NCBI GenBank assembly: GCA_964579765.1
Contig: CAZOIK010000203.1
Coordinates: 1 to 16,909 of the forward strand
DNA length: 16,909 nucleotides
Direction of reading: 5' to 3'
Source of the DNA: DATNBT01 sp964579765
GTDB lineage: Bacteria; Acidobacteriota; Vicinamibacteria; Vicinamibacterales; CAVVIG01
The notes under the pieces were generated by a model that searched no databases, was not told where the DNA came from, and was given only the letters and a program-made list of their open reading frames with translations. Position numbers and translations under genes: made by a program. Shown in pieces: positions 6,440-13,946 of this stretch; the stretch's first letter is position 1, and every line of letters starts with the position of its first letter.

Positions 6440-7704
6440 ACGTCTGTTCGCAGAATGGTGTCGTCGCGTTCGGATCCCGTCGAGATGATCGCGGCGCTGA
6501 CGCCGGACACCTCTTCCAGCCTCGCGATGTACTTGCGCGCGGCCTCCGGCAGATCGTCGAAGCGGCGCACGCCTTTGGTCGGCGTCTTCCACCCCGGCAT
6601 CGACTCGTAGATCGGCGTGCACGCGCAGAGCTGCGCGAGGTCGGACGGAAACTCCGTCAGCGTGCGGTCGCCGCACTTGTACGCCGTGCAGATCCGGATC
6701 TGCTCGACGCCGTCGAGCACGTCGAGCTTCGTCAACGCGAGCGCGTCGAGGCCGTTGACGCGCACGCCGTAGCGGACGGCCACGGCGTCGTACCAGCCGC
6801 AGCGGCGCGGCCGGCCGGTGACGGCGCCGTACTCGTTGCCGCTGTCGCGCAGCCACCGCCCCGACTCGCCGGTCAACTCGGTCGGCAGCGGCCCTTCGCC
6901 CACGCGGGTCGTGTACGCCTTCACCACGCCCAGCACGGCGTCGATGGCCTTCGGCGGCACACCCAGACCGGTGCACACGCCGCCAATCGACGCATTAGAC
7001 GAAGTGACATACGGGTATGTCCCATGATCGATGTCGAGCAGCGTGCCCTGCGCGCCCTCAAAGAGGATGGGGCGGCCGTTCGCGCGGGCCTCGGCCAGCA
7101 TGAGCGAGACGTCGCGGATCCAGGGCCTCAGGCGCACGGTCAGCGCGGCCAGGTCGGCGAGCACCTCGCGGGCGTCCATGGTTGTGTCCTGAACGAGACG
7201 GTTGCGCGCCTCGACGTTGGCGCGGATGTTCTGCTCGAGGACGTCGGGATCGGCCAGGTCGCCGGCGCGGATGCCGCGTCTCGCGATCTTGTCCTCGTAC
7301 GCCGGGCCGATGCCGCGCGACGTCGTGCCGATCTTGCGTTCGCCGCGCCGCGCTTCCGACAGCAGATCGAGGTCGCGATGATACGGCAGAATCAGGTGCG
7401 CCTTGTCGCTGACGACAATCCGGCCGTCGACGTCGATGCCGGCGGCGACGAGCTCGTCCACCTCGGCCAGCAGCGCCTTCGGATCGACGACGACGCCGTT
7501 GCCGATCACGCAGATCACGCCCGGATGGAGAATGCCGGACGGAATCAGGCGCAGGACGAACTTCCGGCCGTTGACGTACACCGTGTGTCCCGCGTTGTGG
7601 CCGCCCTGATAACGCGCGACGATGGAAAAATGCGCCGTGAGGAGATCGACGATCTTCCCTTTGCCTTCATCGCCCCACTGCGCGCCGAGGATCGCGAGGT
7701 TCAT
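6403..7704 (-). CDS. purA: Adenylosuccinate synthetase
   Basis: The 433-residue product joins IMP and aspartate using GTP, the first committed step from IMP to AMP. Visible motifs are GAQWGDEGKGKIVD (catalytic D12), GGHNAGH (H40), TTSRGIGPAYEDK, the TSSNASIGGVCTGLGVPP loop, TRVGEGPLPTE, TGRPRRCGWYD and LTKLDVLDG; the last recognisable family segment is IISTGSERDDTILR. The ATG at 7704 gives the normal N-terminus MNLAILGAQWG; the frame extends 13 codons further upstream without support. The last 12 residues (VLQDCRMAALQD) are encoded by octamer repeat copy 3, so the native stop codon seems to have been replaced by the repeat. The family's active-site residues are otherwise complete and the enzyme should work. 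Confidence 0.97.
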   Translation of the reverse strand: MNLAILGAQWGDEGKGKIVDLLTAHFSIVARYQGGHNAGHTVYVNGRKFVLRLIPSGILHPGVICVIGNGVVVDPKALLAEVDELVAAGIDVDGRIVVSDKAHLILPYHRDLDLLSEARRGERKIGTTSRGIGPAYEDKIARRGIRAGDLADPDVLEQNIRANVEARNRLVQDTTMDAREVLADLAALTVRLRPWIRDVSLMLAEARANGRPILFEGAQGTLLDIDHGTYPYVTSSNASIGGVCTGLGVPPKAIDAVLGVVKAYTTRVGEGPLPTELTGESGRWLRDSGNEYGAVTGRPRRCGWYDAVAVRYGVRVNGLDALALTKLDVLDGVEQIRICTAYKCGDRTLTEFPSDLAQLCACTPIYESMPGWKTPTKGVRRFDDLPEAARKYIARLEEVSGVSAAIISTGSERDDTILRTDVLQDCRMAALQD

Positions 7705-7715
7705 AGTCGGCCTAG

Positions 7716-7743
7716 ATTCTACTTCGTTCCCACGATCACACAA
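7716..7743 (-). promoter_or_regulatory. Candidate purA promoter
   Basis: On the minus strand TTGTGT (7743-7738) and TAGAAT (7721-7716) are 16 bp apart; TAGAAT matches five of six -10 positions, while the -35 matches only three. The predicted start of transcription, near 7709, is about five bases before the purA ATG, implying an almost leaderless message. Confidence 0.35.
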
Positions 7744-7750
7744 TTGATCG

Positions 7751-7764
7751 GCACAAATATGTGC
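7751..7764. promoter_or_regulatory. Dyad GCACA-N4-TGTGC between purA and the ATPase gene
   Basis: GCACAAATATGTGC is an inverted repeat with 5-bp arms around AATA, placed just upstream of the candidate purA -35 box. A second dyad, GTGAG-N7-CTCAC, lies at 7767-7783. Both sit in the 160-base divergent gap, the longest non-coding interval in the window, and could be operator sites. No regulator is identifiable. Confidence 0.3.
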
Positions 7765-7812
7765 GGGTGAGCGTCCAACTCACGAGTCAAGAAAAAAATT
7801 TCTGCTGTGTCG

Positions 7813-7854
7813 ATCGATTTTCGATTTGACATCTTCGGCGCTGCTCCATAACTT
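7813..7854 (+). promoter_or_regulatory. Promoter of the ATPase gene with abutting inverted repeat
   Basis: A perfect -35 hexamer TTGACA (7826-7831) is followed after 17 bp by TAACTT (7849-7854), or after 15 bp by CATAAC (7847-7852). An A-tract lies upstream (7792-7798), in about the position of an UP element. The dyad ATCGA-TTT-TCGAT (7813-7825) touches the -35 and could be an operator. Transcription would start near 7861, four bases before the ATG at 7865. Confidence 0.45.
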
Positions 7855-7864
7855 CTACCTTTCG

Positions 7865-9037
7865 ATGTTGACGCCTCGCACCAACCTCTCGCGCCGCGTG
7901 CTTGCCGCGCTCGATGCGTCTCCTTCGCGAATTCCCGTACTCGTCGGCGGCTGCGGCAGCGGACGGACGACGCTCCTGCAGCAGGTACGAGAACGTCTCG
8001 GCCGTACGAGCGCGCTGTATCTCGACGTCGAGCGGTCGGCGACCACGCCGGAGCGGTTTCTCAAGGCCATCGTCGCCAACTCGGCGTTCCCCGTCAGCGA
8101 GCCGCCGCCGGCCGGGGCGCGCGCCGCGTTCACCGCGACACTCGACTTCTTAACGCGCGCCCGCAACGGCAGCGGCGAGCCGGTCACCATCCTGCTCGAC
8201 GAGTTCCTCGAGCTGCGGACGTTCGAAAGCTTCCCCGGCCTCCGGCGCGTGCTGCACGAGCTGGTGGACGGCCTCGCCGGCAGCGGCAACCGCTTCGTCC
8301 TGACCAGCCGCTATGTGGCGCGGACGCTCCGCCTGCTGCGCGATCGGTCGTCGCGGTTCGAAGTCATTCACATGCCGGCCATGACGGCCGAAGACACGCT
8401 CGACATGCTCGCGCAGGCGTCCGCCAGGCCCTCCGACACGGGCCTCAGCGCGGTCCAGGACACCGACTTCCTGGCGCGCACGGTCCAGGCCCTGGCCGAC
8501 GGCCGCCCGGCTTACGTGCGAGTGCTGGCCGAGGAGCTCGGCGCCATGCGCGAGCGCGGCGACGGCCCGTCGGCCGGCGATCCCATCGGCGCGCTGGCGG
8601 CGCTGCTCAGCGCCGAAGGGCGTCTCGCGAAGCTCTGTCACTTCACGTACGAGCTGCGGCTCCACCGCGCGCGCGGCTACGGCGCGCTGAAGGCGATCCT
8701 CGAGATCCTGGGCGAAGAGGAAGGGCTGACGCTCACCGAGATCTCGCAGCGCCTGCAGCGCACGCCCGGCTCGACGAAAGACTATCTGTCGTGGCTCGAG
8801 GACGTCGATCTCGTGACGGCGCGGCAGAAGCGCTACAGCTACACCGACCCGCTGCTCCGCGCCTGGGTGCGCCTGCACTGCCGCGTGACGGCGCCGACCG
8901 AAGACGATCTCGCGCGCGAGGTGCACCGCTACGCGCTGCCGCGTCTCCCGCAGCAGCAGGATCCGCAGGCCGCGCCCGCCGAACCCGGCTATGCCATGGC
9001 GGCGGCGCCGTCTTCCGGAATTATTGAAATCGACTGA
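7865..9037 (+). CDS. AAA-type ATPase with C-terminal winged helix (archaeal-ATPase-like)
   Basis: The 390-residue product has a P-loop NTPase core (about residues 20-170): GGCGSGRTTLL (28-38) as Walker A, VTILLDEF with D112/E113 as Walker B, and FVLTSRY (sensor, about 144-150). The Walker A Lys is replaced by Arg (R34). Residues 270-340 form a winged-helix-like region (ALKAILEIL...LTLTEISQRL...YLSWLEDVDLV) ending YSYTDPLLRAWV, the pattern that follows the ATPase core in archaeal-type ATPases with DUF234-like tails. The C-terminus is a Pro/Gln/Ala-rich linker. The ATG at 7865 is chosen over TTG 7826 because that TTG is part of the TTGACA promoter box. The function is unknown; nucleotide-dependent regulation or DNA binding is an inference. 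The 3' end overlaps the RNase III gene by 17 bases in convergent orientation. Confidence 0.8.
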   Translation: MLTPRTNLSRRVLAALDASPSRIPVLVGGCGSGRTTLLQQVRERLGRTSALYLDVERSATTPERFLKAIVANSAFPVSEPPPAGARAAFTATLDFLTRARNGSGEPVTILLDEFLELRTFESFPGLRRVLHELVDGLAGSGNRFVLTSRYVARTLRLLRDRSSRFEVIHMPAMTAEDTLDMLAQASARPSDTGLSAVQDTDFLARTVQALADGRPAYVRVLAEELGAMRERGDGPSAGDPIGALAALLSAEGRLAKLCHFTYELRLHRARGYGALKAILEILGEEEGLTLTEISQRLQRTPGSTKDYLSWLEDVDLVTARQKRYSYTDPLLRAWVRLHCRVTAPTEDDLAREVHRYALPRLPQQQDPQAAPAEPGYAMAAAPSSGIIEID

Positions 9038-9980
9038 GGGCGAGCCGGGCGGCTTCCTGCTCCGCTTCCTTCTTGCTCGGCCCGCTCGCGCGCGCCAGCG
9101 GCTCGCCGGCCACGATCACTTCCACCTCGAACCGTTTGTCGTGATCCGGCCCGAACGTGCCGACGAGCCGGTATTCCGGCGGCGGCTGGCTGCGCGCCTG
9201 CACGAGCTCCTGCAGTCCTGATTTGTAATCCTGACCGCCGGCGCCGTGGCGCCGCGCTTCGGCGATGAGGTGCTTGAACTCGCGGCCGATGAACGCGCGC
9301 GCCGCGTCGATGCCGCCGTCAAGGTAGATCGCCGCGATCAGCGCTTCGTACGTGTCGGCCAGCAGCGCCTGCTTGCGGCGGCCGCCCGTTTTCTCCTCGC
9401 CGCGGCCGAGCAGCAGGTGGTCGCCGAGGTGCAGCCGATCGGCCTGCTTCGCCAGCGCGAGCGTCGAGACCATCGACGCCTTCGTCTTCGACTTCTCGCC
9501 TTCGTCCCAGTCAGGGAACTCGCGGAACAGCGTGTCGGCGACGATGAACCCGCGCACCGCGTCGCCCAGGAACTCGAGCGACTCGTTGTCCACGACGCCG
9601 CCGGTGACGTCCTCATTGGCGCGGGACGTGTGGGTCAGGGCGTGCTCGAGCAGCCCGCGGTCGCGGAAGCGGTAGCCGATCGCCTTCTGCAGCCCCTCGA
9701 ACTCCTGCTTCAGCGGCACGACGCGCTCGCCGCTGCGTTCGGTCCGGTGCCCCTCGATGATGCGCCGCGCCTCCTCGGCGTCTTCCGCGCGCACCGACAG
9801 CCGCACCTCGCCGAGCTCGGCCACGCTGAGCGGAAACACGGTGTGCGGCACGTCGGAGGCGGCGACCGACGGAATGCCGTTCGCCTCGAGCAGGCCGCGG
9901 ACGATGCTCGCCTCGATGTCGGACTGCGTGCGGAAGATGACGACGAGCGCAGGCACGGTCAGGCGCGTCCTCTCACGCAT
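9021..9980 (-). CDS. rnc: Ribonuclease III with N-terminal DUF2007-like domain
   Basis: The 319-residue product is about 90 residues longer than usual RNase III. Residues 9-80 (PALVVIFRTQSDIEASIVRGLLEANGIPSVAA, then RLSVRAEDAEEARRIIEG) match the DUF2007 'putative signal transducing protein' pattern. The RNase III core follows: NESLEFLGDAV (E133, E136, D140) and LLGRGEEKTGGRRKQALLADTYEALI (D209, E212), which supply the catalytic acidic residues. The dsRNA-binding domain is residues 250-317 (DYKSGLQELVQ..., PSKKEAEQEAARLAL). The enzyme processes rRNA precursors and cleaves double-stranded RNA. The ATG at 9980 overlaps the stop of the upstream phosphatase gene by eight bases, implying translational coupling; GTG 9956 with GAGAGG upstream is an alternative start that keeps both domains. 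Confidence 0.95.
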   Translation of the reverse strand: MRERTRLTVPALVVIFRTQSDIEASIVRGLLEANGIPSVAASDVPHTVFPLSVAELGEVRLSVRAEDAEEARRIIEGHRTERSGERVVPLKQEFEGLQKAIGYRFRDRGLLEHALTHTSRANEDVTGGVVDNESLEFLGDAVRGFIVADTLFREFPDWDEGEKSKTKASMVSTLALAKQADRLHLGDHLLLGRGEEKTGGRRKQALLADTYEALIAAIYLDGGIDAARAFIGREFKHLIAEARRHGAGGQDYKSGLQELVQARSQPPPEYRLVGTFGPDHDKRFEVEVIVAGEPLARASGPSKKEAEQEAARLALSRFQ

Positions 9981-12054
9981 CCACCTTCATCAGAATCATC
10001 GTCATATCATCGTGCTGCGGCGCGTCGCCGGCAAACGCCGCCACGTCGCGCAGGATCCGTTCGCGCAGCTCCTCGGCCGGGAGCCCCGCGTGATCCTGCA
10101 GGATCTCGGCGAGCCGCGTCTCTCCGAAGCAGTCGTCGGCGGCGTTCATCGCCTCGCTCACGCCGTCGGTGAAGAAGACGTAGAGATCGCCCCGTCGCAG
10201 CGGCATCGTCTGCTCGCGCAGCAGGCGGTCGAACATCTTGCCGTCGTCGAGTTTGAGGCCGACGACCATGCCGTCCGGCGCGAGCACCTGCGTGCGCGCG
10301 CCCGCGCCGCCGGGCACGTACATCAGCGGCGTGTGGCCCGCGCGCGCGTACGTCATCGTCCTCTCTTTCAGGTCGATGACCGCGTACGTCATCGTGATGA
10401 AGCTGCGCGCGTCCAGGTTGCTGGCGATGATGCGGTTGGCCGACATCAGCAGTTCGCGCGGCGACGTGTGGATGCGGCTGAGCGAGAGCACCAGCCCCTT
10501 GAGCTCGGCCATGTAGAGCGCCGCGGACGTGCCCTTGCCCGCGACGTCGGCGATGAGCACGCCGAAGCGGCAATCGTCGAGCGGCAAGAAGTCGTAGTAG
10601 TCGCCGCCGACCTCGCGCGCGGGTACGCAGGCCGCCGCAATCGACACACCCGGCATCGCGACGGGGCCCTGGGGCAGCAGCGACATCTGAATCTCGCGCG
10701 CGATGCGGAGCTCTTCCTCGAGCCGCTTCTTCTCGGCCTGCTCGCGCAGCAGATCCTCGATGCTCGCGGTCATCGAGTTGAACGACTGCGCCAGCTCGCC
10801 GAGCTGATCGCGCGCCGTCACGGCGATCTTGTGGGTGAAGTCGCCCCGCCGCACGCGTTCGGTGCCGGTGAAGAGCTCGTGCACCGACCCCGTGATCGAT
10901 CGCGCGAGCGTGAAGCCCGCCACGAGCGCCAGCGCCTCGATGACGACGAAGAGGCCGCCGATGATGAGCAGCGCGAGCAGCAGCCCCTGGCCGAACCGCC
11001 GGCTGACGAGACCGGATCCGGAGGACAGCTGATCGTAGAAATCGACGAGCCCGAGCTGAATCGTGACGAGCAGGACGCCCGAGCGGCCCGTCGTCCAGTC
11101 ACGGTATTCGATCACGCTCGGAATGCTGCTCAGAAACCCGGTGGCCGACGACGGCTCCTGCGCGTCGGCGATCTCGACGCGTCCCGCGAGCGGCCGGGCA
11201 TCCTGGGCCTCACGGACGACGGTCATGTTCCGCAGCGTCACGCCGGTTTCCGCGCGCAGCCGATCGCGCACGACCGCGCCCACCGGCACGTCGTACACGA
11301 CGGCAAACGCCGGCGCCGCCGAATCCGGAAACGCCGCGGCCCGGACGACGATCCCGTCGTTGCTCGAGCCCGCGCCCGTTCCAGCGGAATACGCGAGCAC
11401 GCCGGCAACGCCGTCACAGCCGATCCACTCGGGCACGGTGGCCGGAGGCTGGACGTGCGCCCACGGTCCAGCCACGACGACGTGCCGCTCGGACGCCGGC
11501 GACGACGCGCGTGACGGCGCGCCGCCGGCGCACGTACGGGCCGCCGGCACGACGGCCACCGACAGCCCCGGATATTCCTGCGCGCCGTTCGCCTGCCGCC
11601 GCTCGAGGATCGACGCCGCGTCGCGGCCGCCGGTACGCACGATTTCAGCGGCCGCGCTCTGCGCCTGGAAGCGCGCCTGTTCGCCGATCGTGCGCAGCCG
11701 GCTCTGCACGAGGTACGAGCTGAAGTGATAGACGAGCAGAAAGCCGCTCAACAGGAAGAACAGCGCGATGAGCACGACGGGAATGAAGCCGATGAAGACG
11801 TACGACAGGATCAGCTTCCGCCGCACGCGCCACAGCAGCCGGCGCTTCGCGAGGACGACGAGCTGCCACGCGAAATACACCGCGCCGGCCGCAAGGCCGA
11901 CGCTGGCAATCGCATCGACGACGCCGAGGAGGCCGGGCTCGCGTCCGAGCGCGCGGCTCGCGGCGTAGATGGCGAGCCTGACGGCCGCGCTGACGACGAT
12001 GGCGCGTCCGGGAAGCGTACCGAACAGCGCGTGCCGGACTCCCGATCGGTTCAT
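9973..12054 (-). CDS. Membrane HAMP-SpoIIE (PP2C) serine phosphatase, RsbU-like
   Basis: The 693-residue product has hydrophobic segments at about residues 12-34, 44-68 and 82-111, an extracytoplasmic region of about 240 residues, and a further helix at 357-383. A HAMP linker (384-440; RDQLGELAQSFNSMT) and a short coiled coil (440-455, EKKRLEEELRIAREIQ) lead into the SpoIIE phosphatase domain (460-690). Metal-binding acidic residues are present: EVGGDYYDF (D485), IADVAGKG (D503), FFTDGVSEA (D630) and HDDMT (D682/D683). Such proteins dephosphorylate anti-sigma-factor antagonists in partner-switching pathways in response to signals sensed at the membrane. No anti-sigma partner gene is nearby. 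Its last eight bases overlap the RNase III start, and it diverges from the PLP-enzyme gene. Confidence 0.93.
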   Translation of the reverse strand: MNRSGVRHALFGTLPGRAIVVSAAVRLAIYAASRALGREPGLLGVVDAIASVGLAAGAVYFAWQLVVLAKRRLLWRVRRKLILSYVFIGFIPVVLIALFFLLSGFLLVYHFSSYLVQSRLRTIGEQARFQAQSAAAEIVRTGGRDAASILERRQANGAQEYPGLSVAVVPAARTCAGGAPSRASSPASERHVVVAGPWAHVQPPATVPEWIGCDGVAGVLAYSAGTGAGSSNDGIVVRAAAFPDSAAPAFAVVYDVPVGAVVRDRLRAETGVTLRNMTVVREAQDARPLAGRVEIADAQEPSSATGFLSSIPSVIEYRDWTTGRSGVLLVTIQLGLVDFYDQLSSGSGLVSRRFGQGLLLALLIIGGLFVVIEALALVAGFTLARSITGSVHELFTGTERVRRGDFTHKIAVTARDQLGELAQSFNSMTASIEDLLREQAEKKRLEEELRIAREIQMSLLPQGPVAMPGVSIAAACVPAREVGGDYYDFLPLDDCRFGVLIADVAGKGTSAALYMAELKGLVLSLSRIHTSPRELLMSANRIIASNLDARSFITMTYAVIDLKERTMTYARAGHTPLMYVPGGAGARTQVLAPDGMVVGLKLDDGKMFDRLLREQTMPLRRGDLYVFFTDGVSEAMNAADDCFGETRLAEILQDHAGLPAEELRERILRDVAAFAGDAPQHDDMTMILMKVDA

Positions 12055-12059
12055 CAGCG

Positions 12060-12088
12060 TGGACTCGCGTTATTAAAGCATGTATCGT
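12060..12088 (+). promoter_or_regulatory. Candidate promoter of the PLP-enzyme/dedA operon
   Basis: TGGACT (12060-12065) and TATCGT (12083-12088) are separated by 17 bp, each matching four of six consensus positions. The same -10 hexamer and spacing occur in front of the cytochrome gene at 16173-16201. Transcription would start near 12095, about three bases before the GTG start. Confidence 0.35.
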
Positions 12089-12097
12089 TAAGAGCTC

Positions 12098-13264
12098 GTG
12101 ACGCTCACGCCGAACGCGCGCTTCCGTACGCTCTGCCTGCACGCCGGCCAGGAGCCGGATCCCTCGACGGGCGCGATCACCACGCCGATCTATCAGACGT
12201 CAACCTACGTACAGGAGGCGCTCGGCCGCCATAAGGGGTACGAGTACGCGCGCACGCAGAATCCGACGCGCGAGGCGCTCGAGCGCAACATCGCGGCGAT
12301 TGAAGGCGGTCCGGGAAAGGCCGAAGGGTTCGCGTTCGCGTCGGGCATGGCCGCGATCGGCGCCGTCGCGACGCTCCTCAAGGCCGGCGACCATGTCGTC
12401 GTCTCCGACAACACGTACGGCGGGACGTTCCGGCTGTTCGACAAGGTGCTCACGCGATCGCAGATTTCGTTTTCCTACGTGGACACGGCCGATCTCGCGG
12501 CGACCGAGCGCGCGTTCACGCCGGCGACGCGGATGCTGTTCGTGGAGACGCCGACCAATCCGATCATGCGCATCACCGACCTGGCGGGCGCGGCGGCGCT
12601 CGCGAAACGGCGGCAGGCGAGACTCGTCGTGGACAACACGTTCGCCAGCCCGTGCCTGCAGCGTCCGCTCGAGTTCGGCGCCGACATCGTCGTCCACAGC
12701 ACGACGAAGTATCTCAACGGGCACAGCGACAGCATCGGCGGCGTCGCCGTCGCGGTGCGGCAGGACGATCGGGAGTGGCTGCGGTTCGTGCAAAACGCGG
12801 AGGGCGCGATTCTCAGCCCGTTCGACTCGTGGCTCGTGCTGCGCGGCACGAAGACGCTGCCCATCCGCATGGCGCAGCATACGGCCAACGGCATGGCGCT
12901 GGCGCAGTTCCTCGACGCGCACCCGAAGGTGCGCCGCGTGTACTATCCCGGCTTGCCGAGCCATCCGCAGCACGCGCTCGCCGCCACGCAGATGAGCGGC
13001 TTCGGCGGGATGCTGGCGTTCGACCTCGGCTCGCTCGAGGCGGCGCGCCGTGTGCTCAATGCCGTGACGCTGATCGCACTCGCCGAGAGCCTCGGCGGCG
13101 TCGAATCGCTCATCTGCCATCCGGCGACGATGACGCACGCGTCCGTGCCGGTCGAGCGGCGTCAGGCGCTCGGCATCACCGACGGCCTCGTGCGCGTGTC
13201 GGCCGGCATTGAAGACATCGACGACCTGAAAGACGATCTGGCCCAGGCTCTCGAACGCGCGTGA
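12098..13264 (+). CDS. Cys/Met metabolism PLP enzyme (cystathionine gamma-synthase or lyase type)
   Basis: The 388-residue product is a fold-type I PLP enzyme of the trans-sulfuration group. Motifs include YEYARTQNPTREALE (Y50, R52), FASGMAAI, VSDNTYGGT, VETPTNP, VVDNTF (D179), the Schiff-base Lys in HSTTKYLNGHSD (K204), and SLGGVESLICHPA...THA near the C-terminus. These are shared by cystathionine gamma-synthase, cystathionine lyases and homocysteine/methionine gamma-lyases, and sequence alone does not decide among them, so no symbol is given. The start is GTG 12098; an upstream promoter puts the RNA start only about three bases away. The stop TGA overlaps the GTG of the dedA gene (GTGA), so the two are translationally coupled. 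Confidence 0.92.
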   Translation: MTLTPNARFRTLCLHAGQEPDPSTGAITTPIYQTSTYVQEALGRHKGYEYARTQNPTREALERNIAAIEGGPGKAEGFAFASGMAAIGAVATLLKAGDHVVVSDNTYGGTFRLFDKVLTRSQISFSYVDTADLAATERAFTPATRMLFVETPTNPIMRITDLAGAAALAKRRQARLVVDNTFASPCLQRPLEFGADIVVHSTTKYLNGHSDSIGGVAVAVRQDDREWLRFVQNAEGAILSPFDSWLVLRGTKTLPIRMAQHTANGMALAQFLDAHPKVRRVYYPGLPSHPQHALAATQMSGFGGMLAFDLGSLEAARRVLNAVTLIALAESLGGVESLICHPATMTHASVPVERRQALGITDGLVRVSAGIEDIDDLKDDLAQALERA

Positions 13265-13914
13265 CGACGCTCCTCGACTTCCTGCTGCACGCCGACCGCA
13301 AACTGCTCGAGCTCGTCGCCACGTACGGCACGTGGGTGTACGGCATCCTGTTCGCGATCGTGTTCGCGGAGACCGGCTTCGTCGTGACGCCGTTTCTGCC
13401 GGGCGACTCGCTGCTGTTCGCCACGGGCGCGCTCTGCGCGACCGGCGCCCTCAAGACGCCCGTCGCCGCGGGCCTGCTCGTCGCCGCGGCGTTCACGGGC
13501 AACGCGGTCAACTACGCCGTCGGACGCATGGTCGGCCCGCGCGTGTTCAACGCGCACGACCGGCGCAGCGCGCTGCATCGGCTGCTCAACGAGGAGCACC
13601 TGAAGCGCGCGCACGCGTTCTTCGAGCAGTACGGCGGAAAGGCCGTGATCCTCGGCCGGTTCGTCCCGATCGTGCGGACGTTCGTGCCGTTTGTCGCGGG
13701 CGCCGCGGAGATGCGCCCGCACGCGTTCGGCTTCTACAACCTGATCGGCGCGGCGGGCTGGGTAGCGCTCTGCGTCGGGGCGGGCCTGCTGTTCGGCAAC
13801 GTGCCAATCGTCAAGCAGAACTTCTCGCTCGTCACGCTTGGCATCGTCGCGGTATCGCTGCTGCCGATGGCCGTCGAACTGCTCAAGCGGAAGCGAGAAA
13901 GCTCGCCGGTGTAG
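13261..13914 (+). CDS. DedA/VTT-family membrane protein
   Basis: The 217-residue integral membrane protein has about four to five hydrophobic segments. DedA hallmarks are present: AETGFVVTPFLPGDSLLFATG (re-entrant region with acidic residue and PGD), then GRFVPIVRTFVPFVAGAAEM (the conserved Arg/Pro motif), and a C-terminal hydrophobic helix followed by a Lys/Arg-rich tail. Members act as lipid flippases or transporters, some recycling undecaprenyl phosphate or phosphatidylethanolamine, and support envelope homeostasis; the exact lipid cannot be told here. It begins at GTG 13261 overlapping the upstream stop by four bases, a coupling that may be only translational since no shared pathway with the PLP enzyme is obvious. 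Confidence 0.93.
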   Translation: MTTLLDFLLHADRKLLELVATYGTWVYGILFAIVFAETGFVVTPFLPGDSLLFATGALCATGALKTPVAAGLLVAAAFTGNAVNYAVGRMVGPRVFNAHDRRSALHRLLNEEHLKRAHAFFEQYGGKAVILGRFVPIVRTFVPFVAGAAEMRPHAFGFYNLIGAAGWVALCVGAGLLFGNVPIVKQNFSLVTLGIVAVSLLPMAVELLKRKRESSPV

Positions 13915-13932
13915 GTTCAGGTCCGCACTACA

Positions 13933-13946
13933 AAGGGTCGCCCTAC
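13933..13946 (-). repeat. Second copy of the GTAGGGCGACCCTT core
   Basis: AAGGGTCGCCCTAC on the plus strand is the exact reverse complement of 5276-5289. It lies in the 28-base convergent gap between dedA and the small unknown gene. GGTCCGC occurs about 10 bases to its left and also just right of the hairpin at 5313-5333, so the similarity may extend beyond the core. Confidence 0.55.

Noticed and set aside
7826..7864. TTG 7826 as the ATPase start codon
   Set aside because: That TTG is the beginning of a perfect TTGACA -35 box with a -10 at the right distance, so it should lie upstream of the transcript.
9757..11514. Plus-strand open frame of 585 codons
   Set aside because: It lies opposite the HAMP-SpoIIE phosphatase, whose domains and metal-binding residues are clear; the translation is Arg/His/Asp-rich with no recognisable fold.
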